Notes under the pieces: model-generated
The model's database searches: none
What the model saw: the letters and a program-made list of their open reading frames with translations, nothing else
Told to the model about the DNA's origin: nothing
Made by a program: the position numbers and the translations under genes
Source of the DNA: Thermoplasmata archaeon
GTDB taxonomy: Archaea > Thermoplasmatota > E2 > JACPAO01 > JAHFTW01
Assembly (NCBI GenBank): GCA_023269235.1
Contig: JAHFTW010000004.1
Coordinates: 120,666-184,665, forward strand
Direction of reading: 5' to 3'
DNA: 64,000 bases
Shown: positions 35,932 through 44,681 of the stretch, in pieces
Layout: each line of letters opens with the position of its first letter
Position numbering within the stretch: the first letter of the stretch is position 1

Positions 35932-36002
35932 CCTGGAAGACAATTGTCTTCCAGGCGCAAAGGGACCTATCGAGACGTAGATAATGCTGATGGACAATTG
36001 TT
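35932..36002 (-). promoter_or_regulatory. 24-bp palindrome and second half-matching site flanking a promoter
   Basis: A perfect 24-bp palindrome (35932-35955; half-site CCTGGAAGACAA) lies just before the Shine-Dalgarno site. Its core GACAATTGT recurs at 35993-36001, exactly 54 bp away (about five helical turns). A TATA-like CATTATCTAC (35977-35986, minus strand) lies between them. Two matching sites around a core promoter are the arrangement expected for a dimeric or tetrameric repressor. Confidence 0.6.
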
Positions 36003-36059
36003 ACAAATCACTCAATCTAGGAACGCAAAAGCTGAAAGAACAGGATTCTTGAGTTTAGT

Positions 36060-37742
36060 GTGCAGGGTGTGTCCATTGAATCATTCCGTGATTCACCTGC
36101 AAAGAAAGGCCGTTGGACTGGAGTCGATTCGGCAGTGGTGGTCTTGGCCGTGTTGCTCGTGGCCGTGCGCTGGGGCGACCGGGCCCGCTCCCTCTTCACG
36201 TGGGACGCGCACACGTTCGCCATCGCGCTTGAGGACTACAACGTCCGCGGCCTCCACCCCCACGCGCCGGGCTATCCGCTCTACGTCGCGCTCGGCAAGC
36301 TGGCGACCTTCGTCTGGCCGGACGCCAACGACGCCTACGTCGCGCTGAGCCTCGCGTTCACCGCCGCCGCCTGCGCAATGCTGTACGGACTCAGCCGCGC
36401 CGTGGCGAACCGCGCCGTCGCCCTCGCCAGCCTGAGCCTCCTGCTCGCCGCGCCGTTGGTCTATGTCCACAGCGTCACGGCGACGGTGTACACGGCCGAC
36501 ATGGCGTGCAGCCTCGCGGTCGCCTGGGCCGCCTGGGCTTGCCACCACGACCCGACCCGCCGCCGCGCCCTCGCGCTTGCGGTGCTCTTTGCCATCGCCG
36601 TCGGGATCCGCCCCTCCATCATCCTGTTCCTGCTGCCGGTCGTCGCGTGGGGCGCGCTTCGTCCGCCGTGGAGCCTTCGGGAGCAGTCGGGTCGTCTGCT
36701 GCCGGCCGCCGTTGCCGGGGCCGCCGTCGCCCTCGCATGGTTCATCCCGATGACGCAGGCCTCGGGTGGCCTCGCGGGGTGGCGCCAGGCCAACAGCCTG
36801 CAGACCGACTTTGTCGTGTTTGGCCACACAGCCTTCAGCGACGGTTTGCCCATCCTCAAGGACAACGTGGCCCGCCTTGTGCTCTTCCTGCGCTGGGAAC
36901 TGCTCTGGGTCGTCCCCGCGCTCGTCGGGGCGGTGGTGTTCGGGTGGGCTTTCGCTCGCCGAACATCCCTCGCGGCCCTGCCGCAGACCGCGGCGGCACA
37001 GCAGAAGGACCCCCGCCGCACGAGGGCCGCCTTCCTGGCTCTGTGGGCATTGCCCTCCCTCCTGTTCTACGCGCTCATCTTCGACGGGTGGAACGACGGC
37101 CCGTCCGGGTACGCGCTCGTCGTCCTGCCCGTTTTGCTCCTCGCCGCCGTGCTCGCGGTCGGCCCGACCGTCGCGGCGGTGGTCCGGCGCGCCCCCTCGG
37201 CCGCGGTCGTCTTGGCCTCCCTGCTCGTCCTCGTTCCCGCCGTCGGCCTCGCGAGCCACGCGCACGACATCCAGGACCTGGACTACAAGGCGCATGACGC
37301 GTGGGTCGAAGCGTGGAGCCACCTTCCTGAGGCGTTCCCGCCCACCAACTCCAGCATTGTGGCGTGGTGGCAGTTCGCGCATGTCTGGTACGCGTTCCCG
37401 GCCTACACGAGCTACGACTACCGGCCCGCCGCGCAAGGGCCAGGGGAGACACCGGACTTCCTCCTCATCCAAGAGGCAAAAGGGCGAAAGGCGAGCCCGG
37501 ACTGGTACGACGAGATTGCGGCGCACAAGACGGCGGGGCCGCACCCGCTCGCCAACGGCACGAAGCACCTCGTCCTCTTCGACTTCCAGCTCGCCGGCGA
37601 GAACGGCGGCCCGCGCCAAGTGCGCCCGGAGATCCCCGTGCGCGAGGCGTTCCTGCCGAGCGGCTGGCGCGTCCTCGTCGTGGACACCACCCCGGACCGG
37701 CCGCTGCTCGAGGACTACTTCACGATGGAGGGGACGGCATGA
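36060..37742 (+). CDS. GT-C-like membrane glycosyltransferase, paralog
   Basis: 560 residues, about eleven transmembrane helices and a soluble C-terminal domain. Loop 1 has WDAHTFAIALEDYNVRGLHPHAPGYPLYVALGKL, the DUF2723-like acidic/HP-YPL signature also seen in the 33856 gene. The central helices carry a run typical of GT-C proteins (VGIRPSIILFLLPVVAWG), likewise shared (VGIRPSSLVLFAPLVLWG). A polyprenyl-linked sugar transferase acting at the outer membrane face is inferred. The start may be GTG 36060 or GTG 36069. It is convergent with the next GT-C gene. Confidence 0.75.
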   Translation: MQGVSIESFRDSPAKKGRWTGVDSAVVVLAVLLVAVRWGDRARSLFTWDAHTFAIALEDYNVRGLHPHAPGYPLYVALGKLATFVWPDANDAYVALSLAFTAAACAMLYGLSRAVANRAVALASLSLLLAAPLVYVHSVTATVYTADMACSLAVAWAAWACHHDPTRRRALALAVLFAIAVGIRPSIILFLLPVVAWGALRPPWSLREQSGRLLPAAVAGAAVALAWFIPMTQASGGLAGWRQANSLQTDFVVFGHTAFSDGLPILKDNVARLVLFLRWELLWVVPALVGAVVFGWAFARRTSLAALPQTAAAQQKDPRRTRAAFLALWALPSLLFYALIFDGWNDGPSGYALVVLPVLLLAAVLAVGPTVAAVVRRAPSAAVVLASLLVLVPAVGLASHAHDIQDLDYKAHDAWVEAWSHLPEAFPPTNSSIVAWWQFAHVWYAFPAYTSYDYRPAAQGPGETPDFLLIQEAKGRKASPDWYDEIAAHKTAGPHPLANGTKHLVLFDFQLAGENGGPRQVRPEIPVREAFLPSGWRVLVVDTTPDRPLLEDYFTMEGTA

Positions 37743-37770
37743 GCCGTTGGGGCCGGGGGACTGGAACCAG

Positions 37771-39237
37771 CTAGACTTTGTGCCTGGCCCAGGCAGCGTC
37801 GAGCGCGGTCGCGTTCCCTTTGCAGCCCATGCCCCGGATGAGCAGATATTCGGGGGTGGCGAGGCCGACGCAGGACGCATAGGTCTCCTGCAGCGCAAGG
37901 TTGAGCGGGCCGTCCGTCCGCTTCAGTACTGTCATGTTGGCGATGGTCTCGATGACCGCGGCCCACTGCGCGGCGCTGGCCGGGTTGTCCTTCGTGAAGT
38001 AGGAACCCACCACGTCAGCCCGTTCGCTGAAGGGCCAATACGCGAAAAACCAAGGGACATCCACGAGGAAGACGGCATGCCAGTCAGTTCCATGGGCCGC
38101 CTCGACGAGGGTCCACAAGTCGCGGTCACGGGTCTGCTCGAGGTCGATGGCCTCCGCCACGGAGAGCTCGCGCGTCGTGGTCCCCGGGTGCAGGGCCTCC
38201 ATCTTGAGGTCCGAGGTCCCCGGCAAAAGGAGCTGGGCGGCAACGAGGACGACGGCGAGTGCGGTTGGCGCCATCCGCCGCAGCGCCGGGGCCGCGGAGC
38301 GTGCCATCTGCTCGCACACCAAGGCGACGACGGCCGTCGCGAGCGCGGCGGGGAGGATGTTGTACCACAGTTCCGTTGCGCCGCCGAGGGCCGCGTTGTA
38401 GGCGAGATAGAAGCCGGCGAAGGCGAGGGCCAACAAGGCCGGGCGTCGGGCGCGCGGGACGAAGAGACCCACGAGGACGAAGGGAACGAACCACATCGTG
38501 GTGAACGTCCCGTCCAACGTGGAAACCAGGGTGCCGCCGCGGCTCCATCCTGGGGCACGGCCGCCCATAGAGTTCGCGACCCAATGGGGGGCCCACGCGA
38601 AGGCGAGGGCGCCCACGAGAAGAAGGTGGCGTGCACGAGGCTGGAGCCGCAGGGCCCAGGCGGCTCCGTCACGCCCGAAGCGCTCGACGAGCTCGGCGGC
38701 AAGCAAGGCCGCGATGCCCACCAGGGCGACCTCCTTGACCCAGGTCGCGGCAAGGAGCAACCCGGCGCCAAGCCAGACACGACGGTGTTCCCACGCGACC
38801 AGGCCGAGGACGAAGAGGGCCGCCATCAGTTCGTCGGGGAAAGCGCGCACGCCCCAGATGACGAAGAACGGATGGAGCGCGGCGACCAGCCCGGCCGCGC
38901 CGCCCGCCCATCGGCCTCCGCCGCGGGCGCGCACCCATAGGTAGAGGCCGGGGGCCAGGAGGGACGAGAGCAGGATGTAGTCCAGGCGGAACGCCGTGAA
39001 CGAGATGTGCGCACCCGCGGCGAGGAGCAGGGAGAAGAGCGGGCGCCACCAAAAGAGCCAGTGCGTGTCCTGCCCTTCCAGGAGGTTGGGTGGAGGGGTT
39101 CCGAAGCCGCGCGCGATGAAGTAGTGGTGCGCTTCGTCGCCGTAGGGGGCGCTTCCCAGGAAGAAGGCGCGGGCCAGGAAGGCGGCCGCGTAGAGCGCGA
39201 CCGGGGCGATCCAGGGGCGCAGGCGGGCGCGATCCAC
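37771..39237 (-). CDS. ArnT/PMT-like GT-C membrane glycosyltransferase
   Basis: About 488 residues with eleven or twelve transmembrane helices. The first loop has the acidic motif GDEAHHYFIARGFG (Asp-Glu pair) characteristic of GT-C/PMT-2 glycosyltransferases, then HPFFVIWGVRAFPDELMAALF, a second conserved loop. It differs from the two DUF2723-like neighbours. The start is taken as GTG 39237 because the TATA-like CTTAAG (39264-39269) is ~29 nt upstream; GTG 39249 would be too close. Substrate unknown. Confidence 0.75.
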   Translation of the reverse strand: MDRARLRPWIAPVALYAAAFLARAFFLGSAPYGDEAHHYFIARGFGTPPPNLLEGQDTHWLFWWRPLFSLLLAAGAHISFTAFRLDYILLSSLLAPGLYLWVRARGGGRWAGGAAGLVAALHPFFVIWGVRAFPDELMAALFVLGLVAWEHRRVWLGAGLLLAATWVKEVALVGIAALLAAELVERFGRDGAAWALRLQPRARHLLLVGALAFAWAPHWVANSMGGRAPGWSRGGTLVSTLDGTFTTMWFVPFVLVGLFVPRARRPALLALAFAGFYLAYNAALGGATELWYNILPAALATAVVALVCEQMARSAAPALRRMAPTALAVVLVAAQLLLPGTSDLKMEALHPGTTTRELSVAEAIDLEQTRDRDLWTLVEAAHGTDWHAVFLVDVPWFFAYWPFSERADVVGSYFTKDNPASAAQWAAVIETIANMTVLKRTDGPLNLALQETYASCVGLATPEYLLIRGMGCKGNATALDAAWARHKV

Positions 39238-39321
39238 GACACCCGCCACCAGGGGGCCGGCCTCTTAAGGGGTCGGACGCGAACGCAGAAGAACCCGCCT
39301 TGTCTCGAACCGCCCGTGTAC

Positions 39322-39465
39322 ATGGACGTGGACTGCCCGAAGTGCGGCGTCATGACGACGCACGACGTGCCGGCGCGCCAGGCGGGCCGCACCGACTATC
39401 CGGTCACGTGCCCGGCGTGCCAGGCGGGCTTCGAGCTGTGGCTCGACCCGCAGTGGTTCATGTGA
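39322..39465 (+). CDS. Zinc-ribbon mini-protein
   Basis: 47 residues (49 if GTG 39316 is used). CPKCG and CPAC, 27 residues apart, form a two-knuckle zinc ribbon around a short TTHDVPARQAGRTDYPV loop; the C-terminus is FELWLDPQWFM. No named family. It overlaps the convergent cysteine-desulfurase gene by 8 nt. Such small C4 proteins are common in archaea and often bind RNA or protein. Confidence 0.6.
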   Translation: MDVDCPKCGVMTTHDVPARQAGRTDYPVTCPACQAGFELWLDPQWFM

Positions 39466-40855
39466 GTCGCCGAGTCGGGCGGGCGCGCGTCTCGACGACC
39501 GCTTTGGGATTCGGGGCTTTGGCGCGCACGGTCGCGGCCGGCTTGGGCAGATCGTCGGCGGCGATGCGGCCGAGCGCGTCGGCGAGCGTCTCGACGTCGC
39601 CCTCCGTGTTGTAGAGGCCGAAGGTGGCGCGCGTGGCGCCGGGAATCTCGACGGGTTGTCCCTTGGTCACGGCCTTCGTCCAGGCAGGCGTTGCCCCGAG
39701 CCGAAGGAGCCGGTTGAGGAGGGGTTGCGCGCAAAAGCAGCCGTTGCGCGTGGCGATGGCGAAGTGGCGGTCGAGCAGGACAGAGGCCTCGCCGTGCGAG
39801 CAGGCGCCCATCGTGAAGGCGAAGACGCCGACCTTCTCGGCCGCCGCGGCAGGGCCGCGCGGGCCCAGGAGGCGAAGGCATTCGGTCTCCTCCAGCTCGG
39901 CGAAGCGACGCAGCGCAAGGCGCGTGAGGTCCAGCTCGTGGGCGCGGACACGCTCCATGCCAATGTCGTCAAGGTAGCGAAGCGCGGCGGCAAAGGCGAC
40001 GGCGCCGACGATGTTGGGGGTGCCCGCCATGTGCCGTTCGGCGCCGTTCTTGAACAGGACGTCGTCCTCGGTGACCCACTGCACGGTGCCGCCGCCGGGG
40101 AGGTAGGGCGGGGCCTCGTCGAGGAGGTCCTGGGGCGCGGCGAGGAAAGCGCTGCCGAACGGGGCGTACGCCTTGTGGCCGGCTCCGGCGACGAGGTCAA
40201 GGTGCTCGGGGTGGTCCATCGGCTTCGCGTCGAGGGGGGCGTGGGCGAGGAGCTGGGCGGCGTCCACGAGGATGAGGGCACCGTTGTCATGCGCCAGGCG
40301 GGCGAGCTTGTGGACGGGCGGCATCAGGCCGGTGACGTTGCTCGCGCCCGTGACGGCGAGGAGCTTGACGCGGTTCTTCTGCAGCTTGCGCTCCACGTCC
40401 TCCAAGAGGAGGCGCCCGTCCTCGTCCACTTCGGCGTGGAGGGTCTTGCCGCGGCGGCGGTGCGGCAGGTCGTTGGAGTGGTGCTCCGCGAGCGTCGTGA
40501 GGGTCTTGCCCTTGCGGCCGGCCACGAGGTGGGCGGCGATGTCGAGGACGTGCGTGGTGTTCTGCCCCAGGACGACGGGTTGCGTCGCGGGGTCGGCGCC
40601 GACGAAGCGGCCCATCGTGGCGCAGGCGTCCTCGAACTGGGCGCTTGCCTCCTGGCTCAGCGCGTGATGGGCGCGGTGGACGTTCGCGTACGTGCTTGCG
40701 CAAAACTCCTGGACCGCATCGAGCACGGGCTGGGGCGCGTGCGTGCTCGCGCCGTGGTCGAGGTAGACGAGGGGCCGCAGGCGGCCGTCGGCCGTGCGGA
40801 CGCGGCGCGCGAGGATGGGGAAGTCGGCACGGACCCGGGCGGCGTCGAACGCCAT
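39458..40855 (-). CDS. Cysteine desulfurase-like class V aminotransferase (SufS/CsdA type)
   Basis: 465 residues, PLP enzyme predicted to mobilise sulfur from cysteine for Fe-S or thiolation pathways. PLP lysine K228 in AGAGHKAYAPFG; LDHGAST at the N-terminus; VDAAQLLAH contacts PLP. The catalytic Cys is in RNGCFCAQP (Cys375, with Cys373 two before), a SufS-like but unusual CxC arrangement. Some proteins with this motif are selenocysteine lyases or other class V enzymes. ATG 40855 is leaderless relative to the TATA-like CACTATCC (40878-40885). No scaffold gene is adjacent. Confidence 0.87.
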   Translation of the reverse strand: MAFDAARVRADFPILARRVRTADGRLRPLVYLDHGASTHAPQPVLDAVQEFCASTYANVHRAHHALSQEASAQFEDACATMGRFVGADPATQPVVLGQNTTHVLDIAAHLVAGRKGKTLTTLAEHHSNDLPHRRRGKTLHAEVDEDGRLLLEDVERKLQKNRVKLLAVTGASNVTGLMPPVHKLARLAHDNGALILVDAAQLLAHAPLDAKPMDHPEHLDLVAGAGHKAYAPFGSAFLAAPQDLLDEAPPYLPGGGTVQWVTEDDVLFKNGAERHMAGTPNIVGAVAFAAALRYLDDIGMERVRAHELDLTRLALRRFAELEETECLRLLGPRGPAAAAEKVGVFAFTMGACSHGEASVLLDRHFAIATRNGCFCAQPLLNRLLRLGATPAWTKAVTKGQPVEIPGATRATFGLYNTEGDVETLADALGRIAADDLPKPAATVRAKAPNPKAVVETRARPTRRLT

Positions 40856-40983
40856 CACCTTCTGATACTCCTGGGCAGGATAGTGACTTCCCCGTCTATG
40901 GACGGGTTCCATGAAGAGTGCCCGGGTCGCCAACTCCGTCTCTTGTCATCACCGCCAAATAGCGGTCCCCGGTGGCCAAGACG

Positions 40984-42051
40984 ATGAGCGAGGCAGTCAT
41001 CGAGGTCGAGAACCTCTCGAAGACCTACCCGGACGGAACCTCCGCGGTCAAGGGGATCAGCTTCACGGTCCGCAAGGGCGAGATCTTCGGCTTCCTCGGC
41101 CCCAACGGCGCCGGCAAGACGACCAGCATGCGCATCCTCGGCACGCTCCACCACGCCACCGGCGGCTCGGCGCGGATCCTCGGCCTCGACGTCAACACGC
41201 AGGGCAAGGAGATCCGCGAGCGCATCGGCTTCGCCATGCAGGAGGTCGGCATGGACGACCTCGCCACCGCCCAGGAGATGCTGACCCTCCACGCCAAGCT
41301 GTACGGCATGAACAGCAAGGAGGCCAAGGCCAAGGCCGCCGAACTTCTCTCCACGTTCGACCTCGCCTCCGACGCCAAGCGCCGCGTCGTGCGCTTCTCC
41401 GGCGGCATGCAGCGCCGCCTCGACCTCGCCGTCTCCCTGGTCCACACGCCCGAGGTCCTCTTCCTCGACGAGCCCTCCACCGGCCTCGACCCCAAGTCGC
41501 GCAGCGACCTGTGGCGCGTCCTTCGCAAGCTGCGCGACGAGGAGGGCATCACCATCCTGATGTCCACGCACTACATGGACGAGGCCGACGCGCTCTGCGA
41601 CCGCATCGCCATCATGAACAAGGGCGTCATCGCCGCCATCGACACGCCGACGAACCTGAAACGCTCGATTGGCGCTGACCGCGTCCGGGTCACCCTCTCC
41701 GACGGCATCTCCGCGAAACAGTGGGCCGCGCTCCAGAAGACCTTCCGCGCCGGCAACGTGAGCCAGGCGGACGGCCACATCGACATCCGCGTCAAGGATG
41801 GCGCCAGCGCGCTTGTCCCCGCGCTCCGCATTCTCGACGACCTGGGCGTCCAAGTGCGCGAGACGAAGGTCCTCACCCCGACGCTCGAGGACGTCTTCCT
41901 GCAGTACACGGGCGCCAGCTTCGCCGACGCCGAGGTCAAACCGGCCGATCCGAAGGAGAAGGTCCGCCTGAGCCGCAAGGAGAAGAAGGCGGCCAAGGAA
42001 GCCGCGTCCAGCGCCAAGCCGTCCGTCGAGTTCTCCGAGGTGGTGGCCTGA
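40984..42051 (+). CDS. ABC exporter ATP-binding protein (DrrA-type)
   Basis: 355 residues. Walker A GPNGAGKTT (Lys45), signature FSGGMQRRLDLA, Walker B LFLDEP and H-loop STHYMDEAD are intact. The C-terminal ~100 residues form a DrrA-like regulatory domain ending in a Lys/Ala-rich tail. The start ATG 40984 lies 25 nt after the TATA-like CCAAATAGC (~40959), so GTG 40972 is not used. The TGA stop overlaps the permease start (TGATG). It pairs with the permease to export an unknown drug, lipid or glycan. Confidence 0.93.
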   Translation: MSEAVIEVENLSKTYPDGTSAVKGISFTVRKGEIFGFLGPNGAGKTTSMRILGTLHHATGGSARILGLDVNTQGKEIRERIGFAMQEVGMDDLATAQEMLTLHAKLYGMNSKEAKAKAAELLSTFDLASDAKRRVVRFSGGMQRRLDLAVSLVHTPEVLFLDEPSTGLDPKSRSDLWRVLRKLRDEEGITILMSTHYMDEADALCDRIAIMNKGVIAAIDTPTNLKRSIGADRVRVTLSDGISAKQWAALQKTFRAGNVSQADGHIDIRVKDGASALVPALRILDDLGVQVRETKVLTPTLEDVFLQYTGASFADAEVKPADPKEKVRLSRKEKKAAKEAASSAKPSVEFSEVVA

Positions 42052-42875
42052 TGGGCGCCGTCAGCAGCATCCGCACGTTCGGGCTGATGTACATGCGCAA
42101 CATCCGCCAGATTCCCCGCATCCCGGTGGTCCTCGTGTTCGGCATCGTCATGCCGGTCATCCAGCTCAGCCTGTTCGGCAACATCTTCTCGGCCCTCGGC
42201 GACTCGCCGGCCTTCCAGGCCACGTACCCGGGCGTCGCGTACCTCAGCTACATCGCCCCCAGCATCATCATGCTGACCACGTTCCTCGGCATGGCGAACG
42301 CCAGCGCGGCCCTCCTCGTGGACGTCCGCACCGGCTACTTCGACAAGCTGCGCACCACGCCCGCCAAGGCCGGCCAGGTCATCGTCGCGCGCCTGCTTGC
42401 CGAGATGACGCGCGTCACCGCCCAGGCGCTCATCATCCTCGGCCTCGCCCTGCTGCTCGGCGCCCACGTCGAGTCCGGCTTCCTCGGCGGCGTCGTGATG
42501 GTCCTCATGTCGGTCACCTTCAGCGCCTGCACGGTCGGCCTGCTGGTCACTGCGCTCAGCATGAAGACGAAGTCGGACCAGGCCACGCAGTCGGCCTTCC
42601 CGCTCTTCTTCGTCCTCATCTTCCTCTCGAGCGCCTACGTGCCGAAGGAACAGATCAAGAACGACGTCATCCGCACCATCATCGACTTCAACCCCGTGGA
42701 CTACCTCATCCAGGCCGTCCGCGAGCTGATGGTCGGCGTCAACAACGGCGGCGTCATGGAGGCGTCCTGGCCGCTCGACAAGATTGGCCTCGTCCTCGGC
42801 GCCTCGGCCGTGGCCGCCGTGCTCTTTGGCCTGCTCAACTACCGCGTCTACCGCACCAGCATCGAAGGCAAGTAG
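42051..42875 (+). CDS. ABC-2 type permease (DrrB-type)
   Basis: 274 residues with six transmembrane helices of the ABC-2 family. RTGYFDKLRTTPAKAGQVIVARLLAEMTRV is the conserved cytoplasmic coupling segment, and FNPVDYLIQAVRELMVG is the typical C-terminal element. ATG 42051 shares a base with the ATPase stop, so the two subunits are translationally coupled. The substrate cannot be inferred. Confidence 0.93.
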   Translation: MGAVSSIRTFGLMYMRNIRQIPRIPVVLVFGIVMPVIQLSLFGNIFSALGDSPAFQATYPGVAYLSYIAPSIIMLTTFLGMANASAALLVDVRTGYFDKLRTTPAKAGQVIVARLLAEMTRVTAQALIILGLALLLGAHVESGFLGGVVMVLMSVTFSACTVGLLVTALSMKTKSDQATQSAFPLFFVLIFLSSAYVPKEQIKNDVIRTIIDFNPVDYLIQAVRELMVGVNNGGVMEASWPLDKIGLVLGASAVAAVLFGLLNYRVYRTSIEGK

Positions 42876-42901
42876 GGCTGAAGACAGTCCCCTCCAGCCG
42901 C

Positions 42902-42937
42902 GCGCGCTTCGCGCACGCTCCCGGCGGCTAGCGCCGC
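42902..42937. terminator. Two tandem hairpins between convergent genes
   Basis: GCGCG-CTT-CGCGC (42902-42914) and GCGGC-TAGC-GCCGC (42924-42937) lie between the permease and the convergent lipoprotein gene; they could end transcription from both sides. Confidence 0.45.
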
Positions 42938-42947
42938 GGCAGCGGCA

Positions 42948-44630
42948 CTAGCCGATCCACGGGTTGTCCGCCCACGGCGTCGTGGGTGGCACGCGCGGGT
43001 CCACGCCCGTGAAGTGCACCGTGTAGGCGCCCGTGGTGCCGTCGAAGACGAGCAGGTTGCCGTCGCCGCCGGTGGCGAGGACTTCGAGGACCTCGGGCGT
43101 GGGGCCGGCGCGGAAGACGGTGCCCGCCGGGTCGCCGTCGGGGACGAAGGCGCCGATGGAGGCCAGGTCGGGCCAGTTGGCCTTGCGCGCGTCGGCGGCC
43201 CAGACGCCGCCGTGGTAGAGGCTCACGTAGAGCGTGTCGTTGACCAGGATGGCGTAGTGGGTGCTGAACATCTCGCCTTGGCTCGGCGGCCACTGCACGT
43301 CGAGCGGGAGCGTCCACTTCGCGAGGCGCAGGACGACGGCCGGGTTGGTGACGTCCACGATGGCGACCTGGCCGCTGGAGCGGCCGCCAGGGCGTCCGAT
43401 GACCTCCTGGCCGACGACCAGCAGGTGCTTGCCGTCGCGCAGGCCGGGGACGGGGGACGCGGAATGGATGTGGCCATTCATCTGCGTCGGGTCGCTGCCG
43501 GGCTGCTGGCCCCAGGTCGTGAGGGCGGTCGCCTGCTGCGGGCCGTCGAGGCGGATGATGTGCAGGCCGCCGTCCCAGTCGGCCAAGTACGCGATGAGCT
43601 GGTTCGTGACCGGGTGCTTCTCCAGCGTCGCGTCCGTGTGGCCGTTGGACAGGTAGAGCAGGCTGGGGTCGAGGTGCGCCTGGTCGGTCGGGATGTACAC
43701 GAGGTAGGGCGTCAACTGGTGGCGGGGCCCGACGTCGGTGACGGTGAGGAAGTCGAAGTGCGACAGGGCGTTGCCGAAGCGCGGCACCTGCGGCTCGCAG
43801 GGGACCGGGTTGGCGACCGGGTTGCCGGTGATGCTCGGGAGAGTGCAGGGGATGGCCATGAGGCCGGACGTGACGACGTAACGGGTGCCGTCGATGAGGG
43901 CGGTGCTGATGCTGTGCACGTTGCGGCCGCCGGGGTACTCGTAGAACGACGCCACCGTCGGGTTCGTCGGGTCGGACAGGTCCACGAGGATGGCGGAGTA
44001 GCCGTACGGGATGCTGTCCACGTTGGACTTCATGGCGTGGAGGTTGCCGCACGCGTCGCGCCACTGCGGCTGGAAGGGGACGCGGCCGGTGCGCTCGGCC
44101 TCGGCGCGCATGGCGGCGATGGGCGGCTTGTCGGAGGCGAGGTCGGGGTTGCCGGCGATGACGGCGTAGGAGGCGTCGCTGAAGATGGCCGCGTCGTAGG
44201 TGAAGACGTACGGCAGGACCAGTTCGCCCAGCGCTTGCACGTTGCTGCGGTTGGTGACGTCGAGCACCTCGATGGCGACGTCGGTCTGGAAGGAGTGGAC
44301 GACCGCGATCTGGCGCGGGCCGGCGGAGACGTCGCCACAGTAGTAGGTGCCCGCGGGCTGCTCGAAGTAGCCGCTCGTGATGCCGTTGTGGCCCTGCACC
44401 TCGAAGTTCGGCGTCGAGAGGCCCTTGTGCAGGCTGCGGTTGGCATGGTCATGCTCCGGGGCATGGTCGGTGTCCAGCGGGTCGGCGCCGGCGAAGATGG
44501 CCTTCACGGCCCAGTCCGGGTTCGCCTGCGTGACGAGGGGGGCGCCTGACGTCGGCGTGGGGCTGGAGGTGGACGCGCAACCGGCGAGGAAGCCGGAGAC
44601 GAGCAGGAAGGCGGCGAGGAGGACGCGCAT
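42948..44630 (-). CDS. Beta-propeller lipoprotein (LVIVD-repeat-like)
   Basis: 560 residues. Lipoprotein signal LLAAFLLVSGFLAGC, then repeated blades of the form 'V-LDVTN/DLSDPTNP-V' (IEVLDVTNRSNVQALGEL; ILVDLSDPTNPTVASFYEYPGG; VAIVDVTNPAVVLRLAKW) as in LVIVD/choice-of-anchor propellers. His-rich segments (HAPEHDHANRSLHK) could bind metal. ATG 44630 is 29 nt from a TATA-like GCCTATCC (~44659). It is a surface protein; ligand or enzymatic role unknown. Confidence 0.78.
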   Translation of the reverse strand: MRVLLAAFLLVSGFLAGCASTSSPTPTSGAPLVTQANPDWAVKAIFAGADPLDTDHAPEHDHANRSLHKGLSTPNFEVQGHNGITSGYFEQPAGTYYCGDVSAGPRQIAVVHSFQTDVAIEVLDVTNRSNVQALGELVLPYVFTYDAAIFSDASYAVIAGNPDLASDKPPIAAMRAEAERTGRVPFQPQWRDACGNLHAMKSNVDSIPYGYSAILVDLSDPTNPTVASFYEYPGGRNVHSISTALIDGTRYVVTSGLMAIPCTLPSITGNPVANPVPCEPQVPRFGNALSHFDFLTVTDVGPRHQLTPYLVYIPTDQAHLDPSLLYLSNGHTDATLEKHPVTNQLIAYLADWDGGLHIIRLDGPQQATALTTWGQQPGSDPTQMNGHIHSASPVPGLRDGKHLLVVGQEVIGRPGGRSSGQVAIVDVTNPAVVLRLAKWTLPLDVQWPPSQGEMFSTHYAILVNDTLYVSLYHGGVWAADARKANWPDLASIGAFVPDGDPAGTVFRAGPTPEVLEVLATGGDGNLLVFDGTTGAYTVHFTGVDPRVPPTTPWADNPWIG

Positions 44631-44681
44631 CGCGACGGCACGGCCACGGGGCCGGGATAGGCTTTGCGGCGCGACCCTTTG

